From Latilactobacillus sakei subsp. sakei DSM 20017 = JCM 1157 (GTDB lineage: Bacteria; Bacillota; Bacilli; Lactobacillales; Lactobacillaceae): a stretch of DNA of 64,000 nucleotides. The stretch covers positions 1,302,001 to 1,366,000 of the forward strand of contig NZ_AP017929.1 in the NCBI RefSeq assembly GCF_002370355.1, given 5' to 3'. Positions 63,336-64,000 of the stretch are shown piece by piece; the first letter of the stretch is position 1; each line of letters opens with the position of its first letter. The translations under genes were made by a program, and so were the position numbers. Below the pieces are notes generated by a model, which was not told the origin of the DNA, searched no databases, and saw only the letters and a program-made list of their open reading frames with translations.

Positions 63336-63363
63336 TTGATTTTAACGCTTGAAGTATTATAAT
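63336..63363 (+). promoter_or_regulatory. Promoter of tuf with an inverted repeat
   Basis: TTGATT at 63336-63341, 16 bp, TATAAT at 63358-63363. An inverted repeat CTTTAAGCGTAAA (63315-63327) and TTTAACGCTTGAAG (63341-63354) encloses the -35 and reaches into the spacer, so a regulator or a stem could bind there. The 77-base leader before the start codon contains no clear structure. Confidence 0.7.
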
Positions 63364-63440
63364 ATTACGTAAAGGATTATCAGTATTAGTGAAATGCTAT
63401 ACGCTGATTTTTTCTTGCGAAAATACAGGAGGTTCGTTTA

Positions 63441-64000
63441 ATGGCAGAAAAAGCACATTACGAAAGAACAAAACCCCATGTTAACATCGGTACTATCGGA
63501 CATGTTGATCATGGTAAAACAACTTTAACAGCAGCAATCACAAAGATGTTGGCAGACAAAGGCTTGGCTGAAGCTCAAGACTATGCAAACATCGATGCTG
63601 CTCCAGAAGAAAGAGAACGTGGTATCACTATCAATACAGCCCACGTTGAATACGAAACAGAAAACCGTCATTATGCACATATTGACGCTCCAGGACATGC
63701 TGATTACGTTAAAAACATGATCACTGGTGCTGCTCAAATGGACGGTGCCATCTTAGTTGTTGCTGCAACTGATGGTCCTATGCCACAAACTCGTGAACAT
63801 ATCTTGCTTGCTCACCAAGTCGGTGTTGATTACATCATCGTCTTCTTGAACAAAACAGATTTAGTTGATGATGATGAATTAACGGACTTGGTTGAAATGG
63901 AAGTTCGTGAATTATTATCAGAATACGATTTCCCTGGTGACGATATTCCAGTTATCCGCGGTTCAGCACTTGGTGCATTGAACGGCAACCCTGACGACGT
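63441..64000 (+). CDS. tuf: Elongation factor Tu (3' end outside window)
   Basis: Delivers aminoacyl-tRNA to the ribosome. The start ATG 63441 has AGGAGG nine bases upstream. Motifs are [10 protein letters not shown], the effector [19 protein letters not shown] and NKTDLVDD. The frame is open at the end of the window, where about 187 residues are visible. Confidence 0.98.
   Translation, partial: MAEKAHYERTKPHVNIGTIGHVDHGKTTLTAAITKMLADKGLAEAQDYANIDAAPEERERGITINTAHVEYETENRHYAHIDAPGHADYVKNMITGAAQMDGAILVVAATDGPMPQTREHILLAHQVGVDYIIVFLNKTDLVDDDELTDLVEMEVRELLSEYDFPGDDIPVIRGSALGALNGNPDD

Overview
The window is a 64 kb piece of a low-GC Gram-positive chromosome. Gene content, gene order and protein style point to a lactic acid bacterium of the Latilactobacillus sakei / curvatus group. 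The evidence is an F-type ATPase operon next to murA and mbl, a SufCDSUB cluster, a folate cluster, a PDH operon with two lipoyl domains, the B. subtilis-like block ylaN-ftsW-ylbC-ylbG-rsmD-coaD-ylbL-comEA-comEB-comEC-holA-rpsT-rpsO, and tuf at the right edge. The species name is inferred from recall, not searched. Almost all of the sequence is ordinary core genome.

Layout. 1-2.7 kb: end of the atp operon (atpG partial, atpD, atpC). 2.8-7.6 kb: envelope and elongation genes (DUF1146 protein, a frameshifted murA, mbl, EpuA-like, yidD, DUF2969, rodA). 7.6-10.8 kb: an orphan GcvH-like lipoyl protein, then a T-box leader and metNIQ for methionine uptake. 11-16.2 kb: sufCDSUB for Fe-S assembly. 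16.3-24.7 kb: an AT-rich accessory island. 24.7-29.8 kb: a GNAT gene and the folate cluster folB-folK-folE-folC-folP-nudix. 30-31.9 kb: a GNAT gene, then a TPP riboswitch with tenA-thiW. 31.9-34.9 kb: dagK, rnjA and rpoY on the minus strand. 35-39.7 kb: a heterodimeric ABC exporter and def. 39.7-41 kb: an M-box Mg2+ riboswitch, a possible 29-codon leader ORF and a shrunken P-type-ATPase-like gene. 41-46.4 kb: pdhABCD. 46.5-59.4 kb: housekeeping, division and competence genes. 59.4-64 kb: rpsT, rpsO, rnjB, a TPR protein and the start of tuf.

The most unusual part is the island. A large YobI-type P-loop NTPase gene, likely about 1,241 aa when whole, is broken into two pieces on opposite strands. 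Its N-terminal piece (17234-18017, plus strand) ends at one copy of a 1,180-bp IS3-family element. Its C-terminal piece (20242-23185, minus strand) ends at a second copy in inverted orientation. If the 4-kb segment between the two copies is flipped and one element plus its 3-bp duplication is removed, the two pieces join in frame at a conserved stretch. This indicates IS insertion followed by inversion through recombination between the copies. The N-terminal piece also has a separate frameshift in a 7-A run.

Other items worth a look are the frameshift in murA, the M-box region with its odd downstream gene and leader ORF, the degenerate active site of the second RNase J, an Lrp/AsnC pseudogene fragment inside the invertible segment, and an inverted repeat over the tuf promoter. 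No tRNA, rRNA, CRISPR array or prophage was found.
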